A DNA stretch of 64,000 nucleotides from Flavobacterium sp. MK4S-17 (GCF_009848495.1 NZ_WWEP01000008.1:58182-122181), one strand, 5' to 3'. Shown: positions 1 to 9,342, counted from the first letter of the stretch. Numbers and translations are program-made. Notes: generated by a model not told the origin, from the letters alone.

Positions 1-717
1 TTCGTTTCCTGCCCAAAACTGTGTTTCCTTATCATACCTGTATATAAGATCATTCCCTATGGTGTACTGTGGCTTTATGTTATAAATGGCATTATCAAAC
101 CTGCCGTTTTGAAAAAGGGCTACTTTTACATTTTGCAACGGGTTCTGAAAAAGGAAAGCATTGGTTTTAATGGCAAAGTCAAGATTGTGCTTTTCCTGTA
201 TTACATCCATGCCCCTTGCCCTTTTTACCTGTAGCGGCACGCTTACAATATCTTCATAAATAATAAACCTGCGGCTAAAAACAACTTCGCGGTCTTCATT
301 CATTATTTTCAATATATAATTGCCCGATAGCAGCAATGTGGTAAATTTATTAGGAAAACTAAGAGTGTAATGGGTGTAAACCTGTAATGTGTTGAATGAA
401 TTTTCAAAGTTTTGTATCCGCTGGCTGTCAAACCCCTGTATATAATCGTTGATAGAAAGTAGTTGTGACGGGGTCCAGTCATAATTACAATGTGTTACAC
501 TGTAATAATAATTAGCCTGGTTGGCAAACAGGTCGTCAAATGTTATTTCAAATGCGTCTCCTAGCCTGAAGTACGGGTAAGCATTTTCATTATTTGCCCT
601 GAAAGAAACCGTTTTTATATTGTAGGGCGGTGCTGTTTCATACTGAACCTGGGCAATGGCAGGTACACATAGCAACAGTGCCGCTATCTGCAAAAACCCA
701 ATCAAATTTTTAATCAT
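1..717 (-). CDS. Type IX secretion system plug protein, DUF5103-like (3' end beyond window)
   Basis: The frame is open from the ATG at 717 to the window edge, giving the first 239 residues; the rest is missing. It starts with a signal peptide ending near AIAQ. The visible part carries the family pattern 'CNYDWTPS', 'GFDSQRIQNFENSFNTLQ' and 'YTHYTLSFPN', which I recognise as DUF5103, the first domain of the T9SS plug protein. In Flavobacterium johnsoniae the plug closes the periplasmic mouth of the SprA translocon while no cargo is bound. That role is family knowledge; the sequence shows only the family match and export. It is divergent from the M16 peptidase gene with about 150 bp between them. 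No exact TAnnTTTG box is seen upstream; TATATTTA is the nearest match. Confidence 0.82.
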   Translation of the reverse strand, partial: MIKNLIGFLQIAALLLCVPAIAQVQYETAPPYNIKTVSFRANNENAYPYFRLGDAFEITFDDLFANQANYYYSVTHCNYDWTPSQLLSINDYIQGFDSQRIQNFENSFNTLQVYTHYTLSFPNKFTTLLLSGNYILKIMNEDREVVFSRRFIIYEDIVSVPLQVKRARGMDVIQEKHNLDFAIKTNAFLFQNPLQNVKVALFQNGRFDNAIYNIKPQYTIGNDLIYRYDKETQFWAGNE

Positions 718-871
718 TTTATATGACTTTTTTATTGAACGTAAATATATGAAAATAAATTGCTGTCATGGCAAATGAGCAGTTTAACAGGTTTTATGTT
801 AAAGTTTTTACAATAAAAAAATCTTTTTATAGTTTTAGCAGGTATTCCAAACTTAAACCAACAAAATAATC

Positions 872-3682
872 ATGAGAAATTTAAGACTGTGGTTGTTCCT
901 GTTAGCCGCACCCGTAGTGGCGATGGCACAGGGCCCGAAGGGTACCGACCCTATTCCGTTTGACCCGAATGTAAAAACCGGGAAACTTAAAAACGGGTTA
1001 ACCTATTATATTAGGAAAAATGATAAGCCAGAAGATAAAGTAGATTTAAGGCTGGTAATAAATGCAGGTTCCATCCTGGAAAATGATGACCAGCAGGGGC
1101 TTGCCCACTTTATGGAGCATATGTGCTTTAATGGTACCAAGCGTTTTCCTAAAAATGCATTGATTGACTACCTGCAAAGCATAGGGGTTAAATTTGGGCA
1201 GCACCTTAATGCCTATACAGGTTTTGACGAAACCGTTTATTTCCTGCCTATACCATCAGACGATAAAGAAAAACTGGAAAAGGGTTTCCAGATTATAGAG
1301 GACTGGGCTTTTAATACGGTACTAACCCCTGAAGAAATAGATAAGGAAAGGGGAGTGGTGCTGGAAGAATATCGTTTGGGGCTTGGCGCAGACGACAGGA
1401 TGGAAAAGCGCTTTATGCCTAAAATGCTTTATAAATCGCATTATAAAGACCGTATGCCGATAGGTAAAAAGGAAATACTTGAAAATTTTACCTATGATAA
1501 GCTTAAAAACTTTTATAAAGATTGGTACAGGCCGGACCTTATGAGTGTAATTGTAGTGGGCGATATTGATGTTGCAGAAATGGAGCAAAAAATTAAAGAC
1601 CATTTCTCGTCTTACAAAAACCCTAAAAATGAAAGGGAAAGAAAATACTTTGATGTGCCAAACCATGAGCAGACTTTTGTAGCTATAGAGTCTGATAAAG
1701 AGGCTTCGTTCTCACAGGTTCAGTTGGTTTATAAAGATTATACAGAGCCTAAGAAAATGGTTACAATAAACGATTTTAATGATAACCTTAAAAGGGGGCT
1801 TTTTTCAACCATGCTTAACAACAGGCTTGAGGAGCTTGTAAATTCGGCCAACCCGCCATTTACTTATGGCTATTCCTACTATGGCGATACCTGGGCAAGA
1901 ACAAAAAAAGGATATCAGTCATTTGCCATGGCATCTGAAGAAAAGCAGCTTGATGCGCTAAAAGTTTTAGTAGAGGAAAACCTTCGTGTAAAAAAATACG
2001 GCTTTACAGCTTCTGAGCTTGAAAGGGCAAAAACGGAATACCTGGCCCGTATGGAAAGAGCCTATAATGACAGGGGCAAGACAGAATCTGAAAATTTTGT
2101 GTGGAGTTACCAGTCCCATTTCCTCGAAAATGAACCGGCGCCGGGTATAGAGTGGACTTACAAAACCATGCAGCAGCTATTGCCTGCTATAAAGGTTGAA
2201 GATATAAACGGCCTGATTAATACTTATATTAAAGATGACAACAGGGTAGTGGTATTTACAGGCCCTGAAAAAGAAAACCTTAAAAAGCCAACTGAGCAAG
2301 AAGTACTTGCAGTGCTTAATATGAGCGATGCTGATATTACTCCGTATAAGGATGCTGAAGTGGCCTCCGGCCTTTTAAGAAAAGAAGTAAAACCGGGCAG
2401 TATTACTAAAAAGGAAAATAACGCAAAACTTGGTACAACTACTCTTACATTAAGTAATGGTGCCAGGGTTACTTACAAAAAAACCGATTTTAAAAACGAT
2501 GAGGTTCTTTTAAGTGCTGTAAGTTTTGGGGGTTCCAACCTTTATTCCAATGAGGATTATAAAAAAGTGCAGTTTGCCAATGGCGCACTTGCCGAAGCTG
2601 GTTTTTCAGGTTTAAAACTGAACGATATTAATAAATTCATGACAGGTAAAATAGCGTATGTAAGCCCTTATATAGGTGGTATTAACGAAGGTTTTTCCGG
2701 CAGTTCAACTCCTAAGGATATGGAATATATGTTCCAGATGCTGCATGCTTATTTTACCGACCTTAATTATGATAATGAGGCTTATGAGAGCTACAAGCAA
2801 AAGCAATCTGCTTTCTTTGGCAACCTTGCATCGCAGCCGGAAGTTTATTTCCAGCAGGAAGTATTTGGCTTCCTTTTAAAGGATAACCCTCGTTTTAACG
2901 GTATTTTCCCTGATGAAAAGTCATGGGCAGAAACCGACTATAAATTAGCTTATGAAAAATACAAAGAACGTTTTGCCAATGCGGGCGACTTTGAATTTTT
3001 CTTTGTGGGTAATATAGATGATAAAGCAATTGAAGATTTTTCAGCAAAATATATAGCTTCCCTGCCATCGGCCAATACAAAGGAAAAGGCGGTTGACAAC
3101 GGGTACAGGATGCTTTCGGGCAGCCATAAAAAAGTAGTTAATAAAGGTACTGACCCTAAAAGTACAGTAATGATAAGGTATTATGGCGATGCGCCTTATT
3201 CTCCTAAAGAAGACCTTGCACTACAGGCATTAGGCGAAATACTTACCATTAAACTTACAGAACAGTTAAGGGAAAAAGAAAGCGGTGTGTATGGCATAGG
3301 CGCAAGGGGAAGCATGGGTAAAGTACCTTACGGCTCATACAGTTTTAGTATATCTTTCCCTTGCGGGCCGGAAAATGCAGAAAAGTTAACGGAGTCGGCA
3401 CTAAAAGAAGTACAAAAAATTGTAGATAACGGGCCGGATGAAAAAGACCTTTCTAAATTTAAAGAAGCTGAGTTCCTTGAATACAAAAAGAGCATCAAGG
3501 AAAATAAATACTGGCTTAACTATTTAAATGAAGCTTACCTTAACGGTACAAATCCTGAAAACATACTTAAAGTAGAGGAAAGAGTAACAGCCCTAACAGC
3601 TAAAGATGTACAGGAGGTAGCTAAAAAATACCTTACCAAAGATAAGGTTATAGCTATGCTGATGCCGGAACAGCAAAATTAA
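872..3682 (+). CDS. M16 family zinc metallopeptidase (pitrilysin/insulinase type), exported
   Basis: A 936-residue protein with a signal peptide ending at about AMAQ (residue 20). The inverted zinc motif HFMEH lies at 79-83 and the downstream acidic cluster 'VVLEEYR' near 163-168 supplies the third ligand. The length fits the full two-half M16 form: an active N-terminal half, and a C-terminal half from about residue 500 with no zinc motif. M16 enzymes degrade peptides inside a closed chamber. The signal peptide places this one in the periplasm or at the envelope. The ATG follows a weak -7 box (TAGTTTTA, 830-837). Its stop overlaps the stop of the convergent methyltransferase gene by four bases. 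Confidence 0.93.
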   Translation: MRNLRLWLFLLAAPVVAMAQGPKGTDPIPFDPNVKTGKLKNGLTYYIRKNDKPEDKVDLRLVINAGSILENDDQQGLAHFMEHMCFNGTKRFPKNALIDYLQSIGVKFGQHLNAYTGFDETVYFLPIPSDDKEKLEKGFQIIEDWAFNTVLTPEEIDKERGVVLEEYRLGLGADDRMEKRFMPKMLYKSHYKDRMPIGKKEILENFTYDKLKNFYKDWYRPDLMSVIVVGDIDVAEMEQKIKDHFSSYKNPKNERERKYFDVPNHEQTFVAIESDKEASFSQVQLVYKDYTEPKKMVTINDFNDNLKRGLFSTMLNNRLEELVNSANPPFTYGYSYYGDTWARTKKGYQSFAMASEEKQLDALKVLVEENLRVKKYGFTASELERAKTEYLARMERAYNDRGKTESENFVWSYQSHFLENEPAPGIEWTYKTMQQLLPAIKVEDINGLINTYIKDDNRVVVFTGPEKENLKKPTEQEVLAVLNMSDADITPYKDAEVASGLLRKEVKPGSITKKENNAKLGTTTLTLSNGARVTYKKTDFKNDEVLLSAVSFGGSNLYSNEDYKKVQFANGALAEAGFSGLKLNDINKFMTGKIAYVSPYIGGINEGFSGSSTPKDMEYMFQMLHAYFTDLNYDNEAYESYKQKQSAFFGNLASQPEVYFQQEVFGFLLKDNPRFNGIFPDEKSWAETDYKLAYEKYKERFANAGDFEFFFVGNIDDKAIEDFSAKYIASLPSANTKEKAVDNGYRMLSGSHKKVVNKGTDPKSTVMIRYYGDAPYSPKEDLALQALGEILTIKLTEQLREKESGVYGIGARGSMGKVPYGSYSFSISFPCGPENAEKLTESALKEVQKIVDNGPDEKDLSKFKEAEFLEYKKSIKENKYWLNYLNEAYLNGTNPENILKVEERVTALTAKDVQEVAKKYLTKDKVIAMLMPEQQN

Positions 3683-4446
3683 TCCTTAAAGCATATCGGT
3701 ATTATCTCGCCTTCTGCAAGACAAAATCGCTCCACATCCTGTGGGGCGATTTTTTTTGTATAATCTTCTTCCACTACACGAAATCCTATGCTGCGAAGTT
3801 TATCAAAATAATCACGGCCATATACCCTGACGTGGTCATACTGCCCAAAAATTCGGGCACGTTCCTTCGCGTCAGTAATAGAGTTGTCTTCAAAAGTTTC
3901 GGCCCTGTTTAAATCCTGCGGTATCTGGAAAATACCCATTCCCCCGGGCTTAAGTACACGGTAAAGTTCCTGCATTGCTTTAGTGTCATCGGGAATATGT
4001 TCCAGTACATGGTTGCAAAGAATCATGTCGTAACTATCATCCGAAAAAGGCAGGTTGCATATATCCGCCTTTACATCTGCCAGTGGCGAATATAAATCAG
4101 TGGTAGTGTAATCAAGGTTTTTCATTTTCCTGAAACGCTTGTAAAAAGCCTGTTCAGGGGCAAAATGCAACACTTTTTTTGGCGCGGTAAAAAAATCGGT
4201 TTCATTTTTTAAATAAAGCCATAATAGGCGGTGCCTTTCCAGGGATAGTGTGCTTGGTGAAAGCACATTATTACGCTGTTTGCCGTAGCCGTAAGGTAAA
4301 AAGCTGCGGAAGCTTTTACCGTCAATAGTGTCGGTATAGGTGCTTCCTTTTAAAGCTGCTGCCAAAACAGGGCGCGCTACATAACTTAAACGTATAAGCA
4401 ATGGGCGCGGAATAGTATTAAGGATAAGTTTAAACAGTTTTTTCAT
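3679..4446 (-). CDS. Class I SAM-dependent methyltransferase (type 11)
   Basis: A 255-residue protein with a methyltransferase type 11 core. Residues 128-140 (ADICNLPFSDDSY) form the motif II region, 'HVLEHIPDD' is at 147-155 and 'LKPGG' at 165-169. Motif I is atypical: 'VLHFAPEQ' (92-99) stands where a glycine-rich E/DxGxG would be, as in a Bacteroidota subgroup of these enzymes. The basic, hydrophobic N-terminus (to about residue 35) is not a clear signal peptide. The substrate cannot be told from the sequence. It lies 13 bp downstream of map on the same strand and may be co-transcribed with it. Confidence 0.85.
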   Translation of the reverse strand: MKKLFKLILNTIPRPLLIRLSYVARPVLAAALKGSTYTDTIDGKSFRSFLPYGYGKQRNNVLSPSTLSLERHRLLWLYLKNETDFFTAPKKVLHFAPEQAFYKRFRKMKNLDYTTTDLYSPLADVKADICNLPFSDDSYDMILCNHVLEHIPDDTKAMQELYRVLKPGGMGIFQIPQDLNRAETFEDNSITDAKERARIFGQYDHVRVYGRDYFDKLRSIGFRVVEEDYTKKIAPQDVERFCLAEGEIIPICFKD

Positions 4447-4459
4447 TTACACTGAAATG

Positions 4460-5278
4460 TTATACTGCAAGCGGCTCACGCCTGAATTCGTTTTCCTCAT
4501 CGCTTTCAATACCCAAAGCTTTATATATATAAGCATAGGTTGAAAGCAATTCGGGCCTGCCATTAATAAGGGCAACATTATGCTCAAAATGTGCACTTGG
4601 CTTTCCGTCACGTGTTACTATAGTCCAGCCGTCTTTTAACTGGCGGACATTTTTAGTTCCCATATTTATCATAGGCTCTATAGCTACAACCATACCTTCT
4701 ATAAAAAGCTTGCCCCTGCCGCGTTTTCCATAATTAGGCATTTCGGGGTCTTCGTGCATTTTTCGCCCAAGTCCATGGCCTACCAGTTCGCGCACCACAC
4801 CATAGCCTTCAGCCTCGGTATATTTTTGTATGGCGTTACCTACATCTTCTACGCGGTTGCCTACCCTGAATTCGCGTATGCCTACATAAAGAGATTCTTT
4901 TGTAACCTGTAAAAGTTTTTTTGTTTCAGGGGCTACTTCGCCCACTTCAAAAGTATAAGCATGGTCACCGTAAAATTCATTTTTAAGCGCACCACAGTCT
5001 ACCGATACAATATCTCCATCTTCTATTGGCCTGTTGTTTGGCAGGCCGTGCACCACTTGCTCATTAACACTGGTAAGCAGTGTTGAGGGGCAGCCGTATA
5101 ATCCTAAAAATCCCGGTACTGCGCCATGGTCGCGTATAAAAGTTTCAGCAAGTTTGTCCAATTGCAGTGTTGTTATGCCCGGCTTTATTTCGCCTGCCAG
5201 CATACCCAGTGTTTTAGATACTATAAGGGCGCTTTCACGCATTAACTCAATCTCTTCTCTGGTTTTAGGTATAATCAT
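4460..5278 (-). CDS. map: Methionine aminopeptidase, type I
   Basis: Removes the initiator methionine from new proteins. Counting from the ATG at 5278 (272 residues), the five metal ligands are all present: D94 (VDCGA), D105 (GDHAYT), H168 (GHGLG), E201 (AIEPM) and E232 (HFEHN); H78 (HGLP) is the substrate-binding histidine. The frame is open up to 5365, but a -7 promoter box at 5298-5305 places the transcription start inside that extension, so the start must be the ATG at 5278 or the one at 5284. There is no N-terminal zinc-finger or SH3-like extension, consistent with type Ia. Divergent from the CoA-transferase gene. Confidence 0.96.
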   Translation of the reverse strand: MIIPKTREEIELMRESALIVSKTLGMLAGEIKPGITTLQLDKLAETFIRDHGAVPGFLGLYGCPSTLLTSVNEQVVHGLPNNRPIEDGDIVSVDCGALKNEFYGDHAYTFEVGEVAPETKKLLQVTKESLYVGIREFRVGNRVEDVGNAIQKYTEAEGYGVVRELVGHGLGRKMHEDPEMPNYGKRGRGKLFIEGMVVAIEPMINMGTKNVRQLKDGWTIVTRDGKPSAHFEHNVALINGRPELLSTYAYIYKALGIESDEENEFRREPLAV

Positions 5279-5297
5279 GCTCATTAGTTTTCGATTA

Positions 5298-5305
5298 CAA
5301 AAGTA
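5298..5305 (-). promoter_or_regulatory. Bacteroidota -7 promoter box for map
   Basis: TACTTTTG on the minus strand matches the phylum consensus TAnnTTTG exactly. Transcription would start near 5293, leaving a leader of roughly 10-15 nt before the map ATG and fixing the start choice. I did not find a convincing -33 TTG. Confidence 0.65.
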
Positions 5306-5368
5306 CAATATTCCGCTAATATTATGCCGAACATGAGTTTTATCATATTTTGTAACTTTAAGCATGGG

Positions 5369-5376
5369 TAATTTTG
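5369..5376 (+). promoter_or_regulatory. Bacteroidota -7 promoter box for the CoA-transferase gene
   Basis: TAATTTTG matches TAnnTTTG, with a TTG at 5350-5352 about 16 bp upstream as a possible -33 element. The predicted start near 5380 leaves a leader of about 13 nt. Confidence 0.6.
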
Positions 5377-5392
5377 CTTAAAATTTTTAGGT

Positions 5393-6667
5393 ATGGGTAA
5401 ATATGTAACTGCGGCCGAGGCCGTAAAGATTATCAATTCGGGCAACCGGGTTTATGTGCAGGCTGCAGCCGCAACACCAACTGTTTTAACCAAAGCATTA
5501 GCCGAAAGGGCTGTTGAATTGCGCAATGTGGAAATTTGCCATATGCACACCGAGGGCGAAGCACCTTATGCCGACCCTGCTTTAATGGACAGTTTTCATG
5601 TTAATTCGTTTTTTATAGGTAAAAATGTAAGGCATACACTCACTGCAGGAAACGGTTCATACACCCCTGTATTTTTGAGCGAACTCCCCCGGTTGTTCAG
5701 GAAAAAGGTATTACAGCTTGATGCAGCTTTTATACAGGTTTCACCGCCGGACAGCCACGGCTACTGCTCACTGGGTGTTTCGGTTGAGGCCAGTATAGCG
5801 GCAATAGAAAATGCCAAATGGGTAATTGCACAGGTTAATCCTAACATGCCGCGCACCTTTGGTGACGGTGTTATCCATATTTCTGAAATCAATTACCTGG
5901 TGGAAACAGATGTGCCGATTTATGGGCATGAGCCTGATATTATAACAGAACAGGAAGAGCGCATAGGGGCACATATAGCATCACTTATTGATGATGAAAG
6001 CACTTTGCAGATGGGGATAGGCTCTATACCCAATGCGGCCCTTGCCAAGCTGGGCAACCATAAAAACCTCGGGCTGCATACCGAAATGTTTTCTGACGGG
6101 GTTATTGAACTTATTGAAAAGGGAGTTATTAATTGTAATTATAAAGGGACTGTAAGGGGAAGGGCACTTGCTACTTTTTTAATCGGCTCGCAAAGGTTAT
6201 ATGATTTTGTAAATGACAACCCTTTTATAGAAATGCGTGAATCATCTTTTGTTAATGATACTTCCGTAATCAGGAAAAACCCTAAGATGGTAGCTATAAA
6301 TTCGGCTATTGAGGTGGATTTAACCGGCCAGGTTTGCGCCGACTCCATAGGCTGCAGGATGTATTCGGGCGTGGGAGGGCAAATGGACTTTATAAGGGGT
6401 GCTGCCCTTAGCGAAGGCGGCAAGGCTATAATTGCGCTTCCATCTGTAACAAGGCGCGGGGAAAACAGGATAGTGCCTTTCCTTAAACAGGGAGCGGGGG
6501 TAGTAACCACTCGCTCTCATGTGCAGTATATTGTAACAGAATATGGTATCGCCGATTTATATGGCAAAACACTAAAACAGCGTGCCAAAGCTATGATTGA
6601 TATTGCGCACCCACAGCACAGGGAAACTATAGAGCGTGATTATTTCAGTGAATTCAGCGGATGCTAA
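5393..6667 (+). CDS. Acetyl-CoA hydrolase/transferase family protein (4-hydroxybutyrate CoA-transferase-like)
   Basis: A 424-residue single-chain class I CoA-transferase. These enzymes move CoA between acyl groups through a glutamyl-CoA intermediate. 'GLHTEMFSDG' (227-236) contains the likely catalytic glutamate E231, and the C-terminal 'GVVTTRSHVQYIVTEYG' and 'LYGKTLKQRA' segments are typical of the 4-hydroxybutyrate and acetate CoA-transferase branch. The natural acyl donor cannot be fixed from sequence. No related catabolic genes lie beside it, and it appears to be monocistronic, ending at a long palindrome shared with convergent gpmI. Confidence 0.88.
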   Translation: MGKYVTAAEAVKIINSGNRVYVQAAAATPTVLTKALAERAVELRNVEICHMHTEGEAPYADPALMDSFHVNSFFIGKNVRHTLTAGNGSYTPVFLSELPRLFRKKVLQLDAAFIQVSPPDSHGYCSLGVSVEASIAAIENAKWVIAQVNPNMPRTFGDGVIHISEINYLVETDVPIYGHEPDIITEQEERIGAHIASLIDDESTLQMGIGSIPNAALAKLGNHKNLGLHTEMFSDGVIELIEKGVINCNYKGTVRGRALATFLIGSQRLYDFVNDNPFIEMRESSFVNDTSVIRKNPKMVAINSAIEVDLTGQVCADSIGCRMYSGVGGQMDFIRGAALSEGGKAIIALPSVTRRGENRIVPFLKQGAGVVTTRSHVQYIVTEYGIADLYGKTLKQRAKAMIDIAHPQHRETIERDYFSEFSGC

Positions 6668-6674
6668 AAATAAA

Positions 6675-6754
6675 ACTGCCTTACCTGTCATTCCAACAAA
6701 GGAGGAATCTCATGCTGGATTCTTCATTTCATTCAGAATGACAAGTAAGGCAGT
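6675..6754. repeat. 80-bp interrupted palindrome, REP-like / bidirectional terminator
   Basis: The outer 10 bp (ACTGCCTTAC at 6675-6684) pair perfectly with GTAAGGCAGT at 6745-6754. Further in, GTCATTC pairs with GAATGAC and GAATC with GATTC around a short loop. The inner text, with 'GTCATTC' and 'GAATGACA' ends, resembles dispersed intergenic palindromes common in Bacteroidota genomes. Its place between two convergent stops fits a transcription barrier for both genes. Confidence 0.75.
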
Positions 6755-6762
6755 ATATTATA

Positions 6763-8280
6763 CTATAACAAAGAATGCCTTGTCATGGCCTCAGGCTGTG
6801 GCAGCCCCATAAGTTCAAGTATGGTAGGGGCAATATCGCCTAATATTCCTTCTTTTATTTGCTTTAATTCTTTATCTACTAATATTATAGGTACGGGATT
6901 GGTGGTATGTGCGGTATTTGGGCTTCCGTCAGGGTTAACCATGGTATCGCAGTTGCCGTGGTCGGCTATAACAATAGTGGTATAGTCATTTTCAAGTGCG
7001 GTTTCCACCACTTGCTTAACACATGCATCTACGGCCTCACACGCCTTTATAGCAGCTTCCATAACACCGGTGTGCCCCACCATATCGCCGTTTGCAAAAT
7101 TAAGGCATACAAAATCAGCTTCCCCTTTACGCAGTTCCGGTACAAGGGAATTGGTAATATCAAATGCGCTCATTTCCGGTTTCAGGTCGTAGGTTGCCAC
7201 TTTTGGCGATGGGCAAAGCAGCCTTTTCTCACCTTCAAAAGGTTCTTCCCTGCCGCCTGAAAAGAAGAATGTTACGTGCGGATATTTTTCGGTTTCCGCT
7301 ATGCGTATCTGCTTTTTGCCATGCCTAGAAACAACTTCTCCAAGTGTTTCAGTAAGGTTGTCTTTATCATAAATAACATGTATGCCTTTAAAATTGTCGT
7401 CATAATTGGTCATGGTAACAAAATAAAGGTTCATTTTGTGCATATTCTGTTCATGCAAATCAAACTGGCTCAGCACTTCTGTTAGCTGCCTGCCCCTGTC
7501 AGTCCTGAAATTAAAGAATATAACTACATCATTCGGTTCAATTGTTGCAACTGGGTTTGTACCGTCTGTAGTCATTACAATCGGTTTTATAAACTCATCG
7601 GTAATGCCTTCTTCATAACTTTCGGCAATACTGCCCTCAGCATTGGTAGAAGGTATGCCCAGCCCATTAACAAGCAGGTCGTAAGCGAGCTTTACCCTTT
7701 CCCATCGCTTGTCCCTGTCCATGGCATAGTATCGCCCTATTATAGAGGCAAGATTTGCATTTTTATCCTTAATATAGTCTATGAGGTCGGCTATAAACAT
7801 CTTTCCCGATTTAGGATCAACATCCCTTCCATCTGTAAATGCATGGATATATACCTTATCAAGCCCATAATTGTTGGTAACATCAATAAGTCCTTTCAGG
7901 TGGTTGATATGGGAATGCACACCACCATTTGAAACAAGCCCTAACAAATGCACTTTCTTATTATTTTGTTTTGCATACTGCAGCGCATCAATTAAGGTTT
8001 TTTCATTACCCAGGGTTTTATCCTGCACAGCGAGGTTTATTTTAACCAGATCCTGATATACTATGCGGCCTGCCCCCAGGTTCATGTGGCCTACCTCACT
8101 ATTGCCCATCTGCCCTTCAGGAAGGCCTACATTAAGCCCGTCAGTACGTAAAGTGGCGTTTGGGTAATTCCTGTAAAGGCTATCTATAAAAGGTGTGTTG
8201 GCATTGTCTATTGCAGATACCTTGGGGTCGGGCGATTTGCCCCAGCCGTCAAGTATCATTAAAATTACTTTTTTATTCAT
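6763..8280 (-). CDS. gpmI: 2,3-bisphosphoglycerate-independent phosphoglycerate mutase
   Basis: Interconverts 3- and 2-phosphoglycerate in glycolysis using two Mn ions. The 505 residues match the usual length. Phosphatase-domain ligands D11 (LDGWG) and the phosphorylated serine S61 (GNSEVGH) are present. The transferase domain follows, with 'FTDGRDVDP', 'GRYYAMDRDKRWER', 'FRTDRGRQ', and later 'NGDMVGHTG' and 'IADHGNCD'. Cytosolic. The ATG at 8280 gives the canonical N-terminus. The nearest promoter-like text is TATCTTTA on the minus strand near 8320, a one-base variant of the consensus. Confidence 0.97.
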   Translation of the reverse strand: MNKKVILMILDGWGKSPDPKVSAIDNANTPFIDSLYRNYPNATLRTDGLNVGLPEGQMGNSEVGHMNLGAGRIVYQDLVKINLAVQDKTLGNEKTLIDALQYAKQNNKKVHLLGLVSNGGVHSHINHLKGLIDVTNNYGLDKVYIHAFTDGRDVDPKSGKMFIADLIDYIKDKNANLASIIGRYYAMDRDKRWERVKLAYDLLVNGLGIPSTNAEGSIAESYEEGITDEFIKPIVMTTDGTNPVATIEPNDVVIFFNFRTDRGRQLTEVLSQFDLHEQNMHKMNLYFVTMTNYDDNFKGIHVIYDKDNLTETLGEVVSRHGKKQIRIAETEKYPHVTFFFSGGREEPFEGEKRLLCPSPKVATYDLKPEMSAFDITNSLVPELRKGEADFVCLNFANGDMVGHTGVMEAAIKACEAVDACVKQVVETALENDYTTIVIADHGNCDTMVNPDGSPNTAHTTNPVPIILVDKELKQIKEGILGDIAPTILELMGLPQPEAMTRHSLL

Positions 8281-8634
8281 GCTGTATTATGTGTTTTTAA
8301 GATGCGGAGTTAACACTGTAAAGATACTCAATTTATAAAAGATAAAATATTGAATGATAGTAACATAAAAATGTTAATTAACATTTTAATTTCCAGGTAT
8401 TTATACTTTGGTAAGGTGTTTGTAACTATATAATTGACGGAATAAATTAACTTTTTGTTATTAGGAATATAATACAAGGGCTTTTTTGTACGTTATTGAA
8501 TGCGAAGGAAGTAATGAAAAGCTCATTACAAATGAAAATGTTAAATAACTGGTTTTAACAGTTTTGCGCGTTGGTTTTTAAAATTTGATTAACTATTTTG
8601 CGCCCTGTTAAAAGTAAAGCACAACTAAACTACT
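8281..8634. other. Intergenic region between divergent gpmI and L,D-transpeptidase gene
   Basis: 354 bp, AT-rich, without a supported ORF. It holds a perfect 20-bp palindrome at 8368-8387 (listed separately), a variant -7 box facing gpmI, and a near-match TATTTTG close to the plus-strand gene. Its length suggests regulated divergent promoters. Confidence 0.5.
8368..8387. promoter_or_regulatory. Perfect 20-bp palindrome, possible operator
   Basis: AAAATGTTAATTAACATTTT reads the same on both strands. There is no T-run context for termination, and it lies about 90 bp upstream of gpmI and 250 bp upstream of the transpeptidase gene. A dimeric regulator site is possible. In AT-rich DNA such palindromes can also arise by chance. 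Confidence 0.4.
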
Positions 8635-9339
8635 ATGATTAACAACTTTTTTACGTCTATTGTTTTTTTATTTTTTTCTTTTTCCACACCTGTAAAATCT
8701 AATATAGCTGCCCTGCCTTTAAAAGCAGGGGCTGAAGCAACAGCCTTATCTGCTGCAGAAACTGTTTACAACAGCATTGATGCTAATTCTTACTCAATGC
8801 CGGAGCTTTCATGCTTTACCAAAGCATTTGCCGGTTTCAGCAAACTTAAAGAAGATGGTAAAATAAAAAAAGATTACCTTACTGTTATTGATTTCAGTAA
8901 ATCATCCAACAGCAAGAGGCTGTGGATTATTGATATGAAAAATAACAAAGTATTGTACAATACACTTGTAGCACACGGCAGGAATAGCGGTAATGAGTTT
9001 GCCACTTCATTCTCCAACCAGTCCAGCTCAAACAAGAGCAGCCTTGGCTTTTATGCCACCGGCGAAATTTACCAGGGCAAGCATGGCCCATCATTACGCC
9101 TGGACGGGCTTGAAAGGGGTATTAATAATAATGCGCGTGCACGTGCCGTTGTAATGCATGCCGCTGATTATGTAAGTGAAAAATTTATACAGATGCATAG
9201 CAGGCTGGGGCGCAGCCTTGGATGCCCTGCATTGCCAAATAATTTGAACAGGGAAATTATAAACCTGATACAGGGTAAATCATGCCTGTTTATTTATCAT
9301 CCAACCAAAGAATATATACAGGCTTCTAAACTTATATAA
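8635..9339 (+). CDS. Murein L,D-transpeptidase catalytic domain family protein (YkuD_2-like), exported
   Basis: A 234-residue protein with a signal peptide (residues 1 to about 22). The C-terminal half has the YkuD-type active-site arrangement: 'MHAADYV' with H175 and 'SLGCPALP' with the nucleophile C197. The match is to the Bacteroidota YkuD_2 branch, not to classical ErfK/YbiS enzymes. It would cleave or cross-link peptidoglycan stem peptides in the periplasm. That activity is inferred from the family, and not all members have been tested. Its stop lies 3 bp from that of the convergent acetyltransferase gene. Confidence 0.83.
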   Translation: MINNFFTSIVFLFFSFSTPVKSNIAALPLKAGAEATALSAAETVYNSIDANSYSMPELSCFTKAFAGFSKLKEDGKIKKDYLTVIDFSKSSNSKRLWIIDMKNNKVLYNTLVAHGRNSGNEFATSFSNQSSSNKSSLGFYATGEIYQGKHGPSLRLDGLERGINNNARARAVVMHAADYVSEKFIQMHSRLGRSLGCPALPNNLNREIINLIQGKSCLFIYHPTKEYIQASKLI

Positions 9340-9342
9340 TTA

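Noticed and set aside
5279..5365. N-terminal extension of map to 5365
   Set aside because: A -7 promoter box lies within it and the extra residues do not match the family.
6139..6520. Minus-strand ORFs (66 and 123 residues) within the CoA-transferase gene
   Set aside because: Antisense shadows of a well-supported gene with no family features; the same applies to the other antisense ORFs across the window.
6712..6741. Tiny ORF (MLDSSFHSE) with a Shine-Dalgarno-like AAAGGAGG inside the palindrome at 6675-6754
   Set aside because: It is a by-product of the repeat sequence; nine codons, no context, and Shine-Dalgarno use is rare in this phylum.
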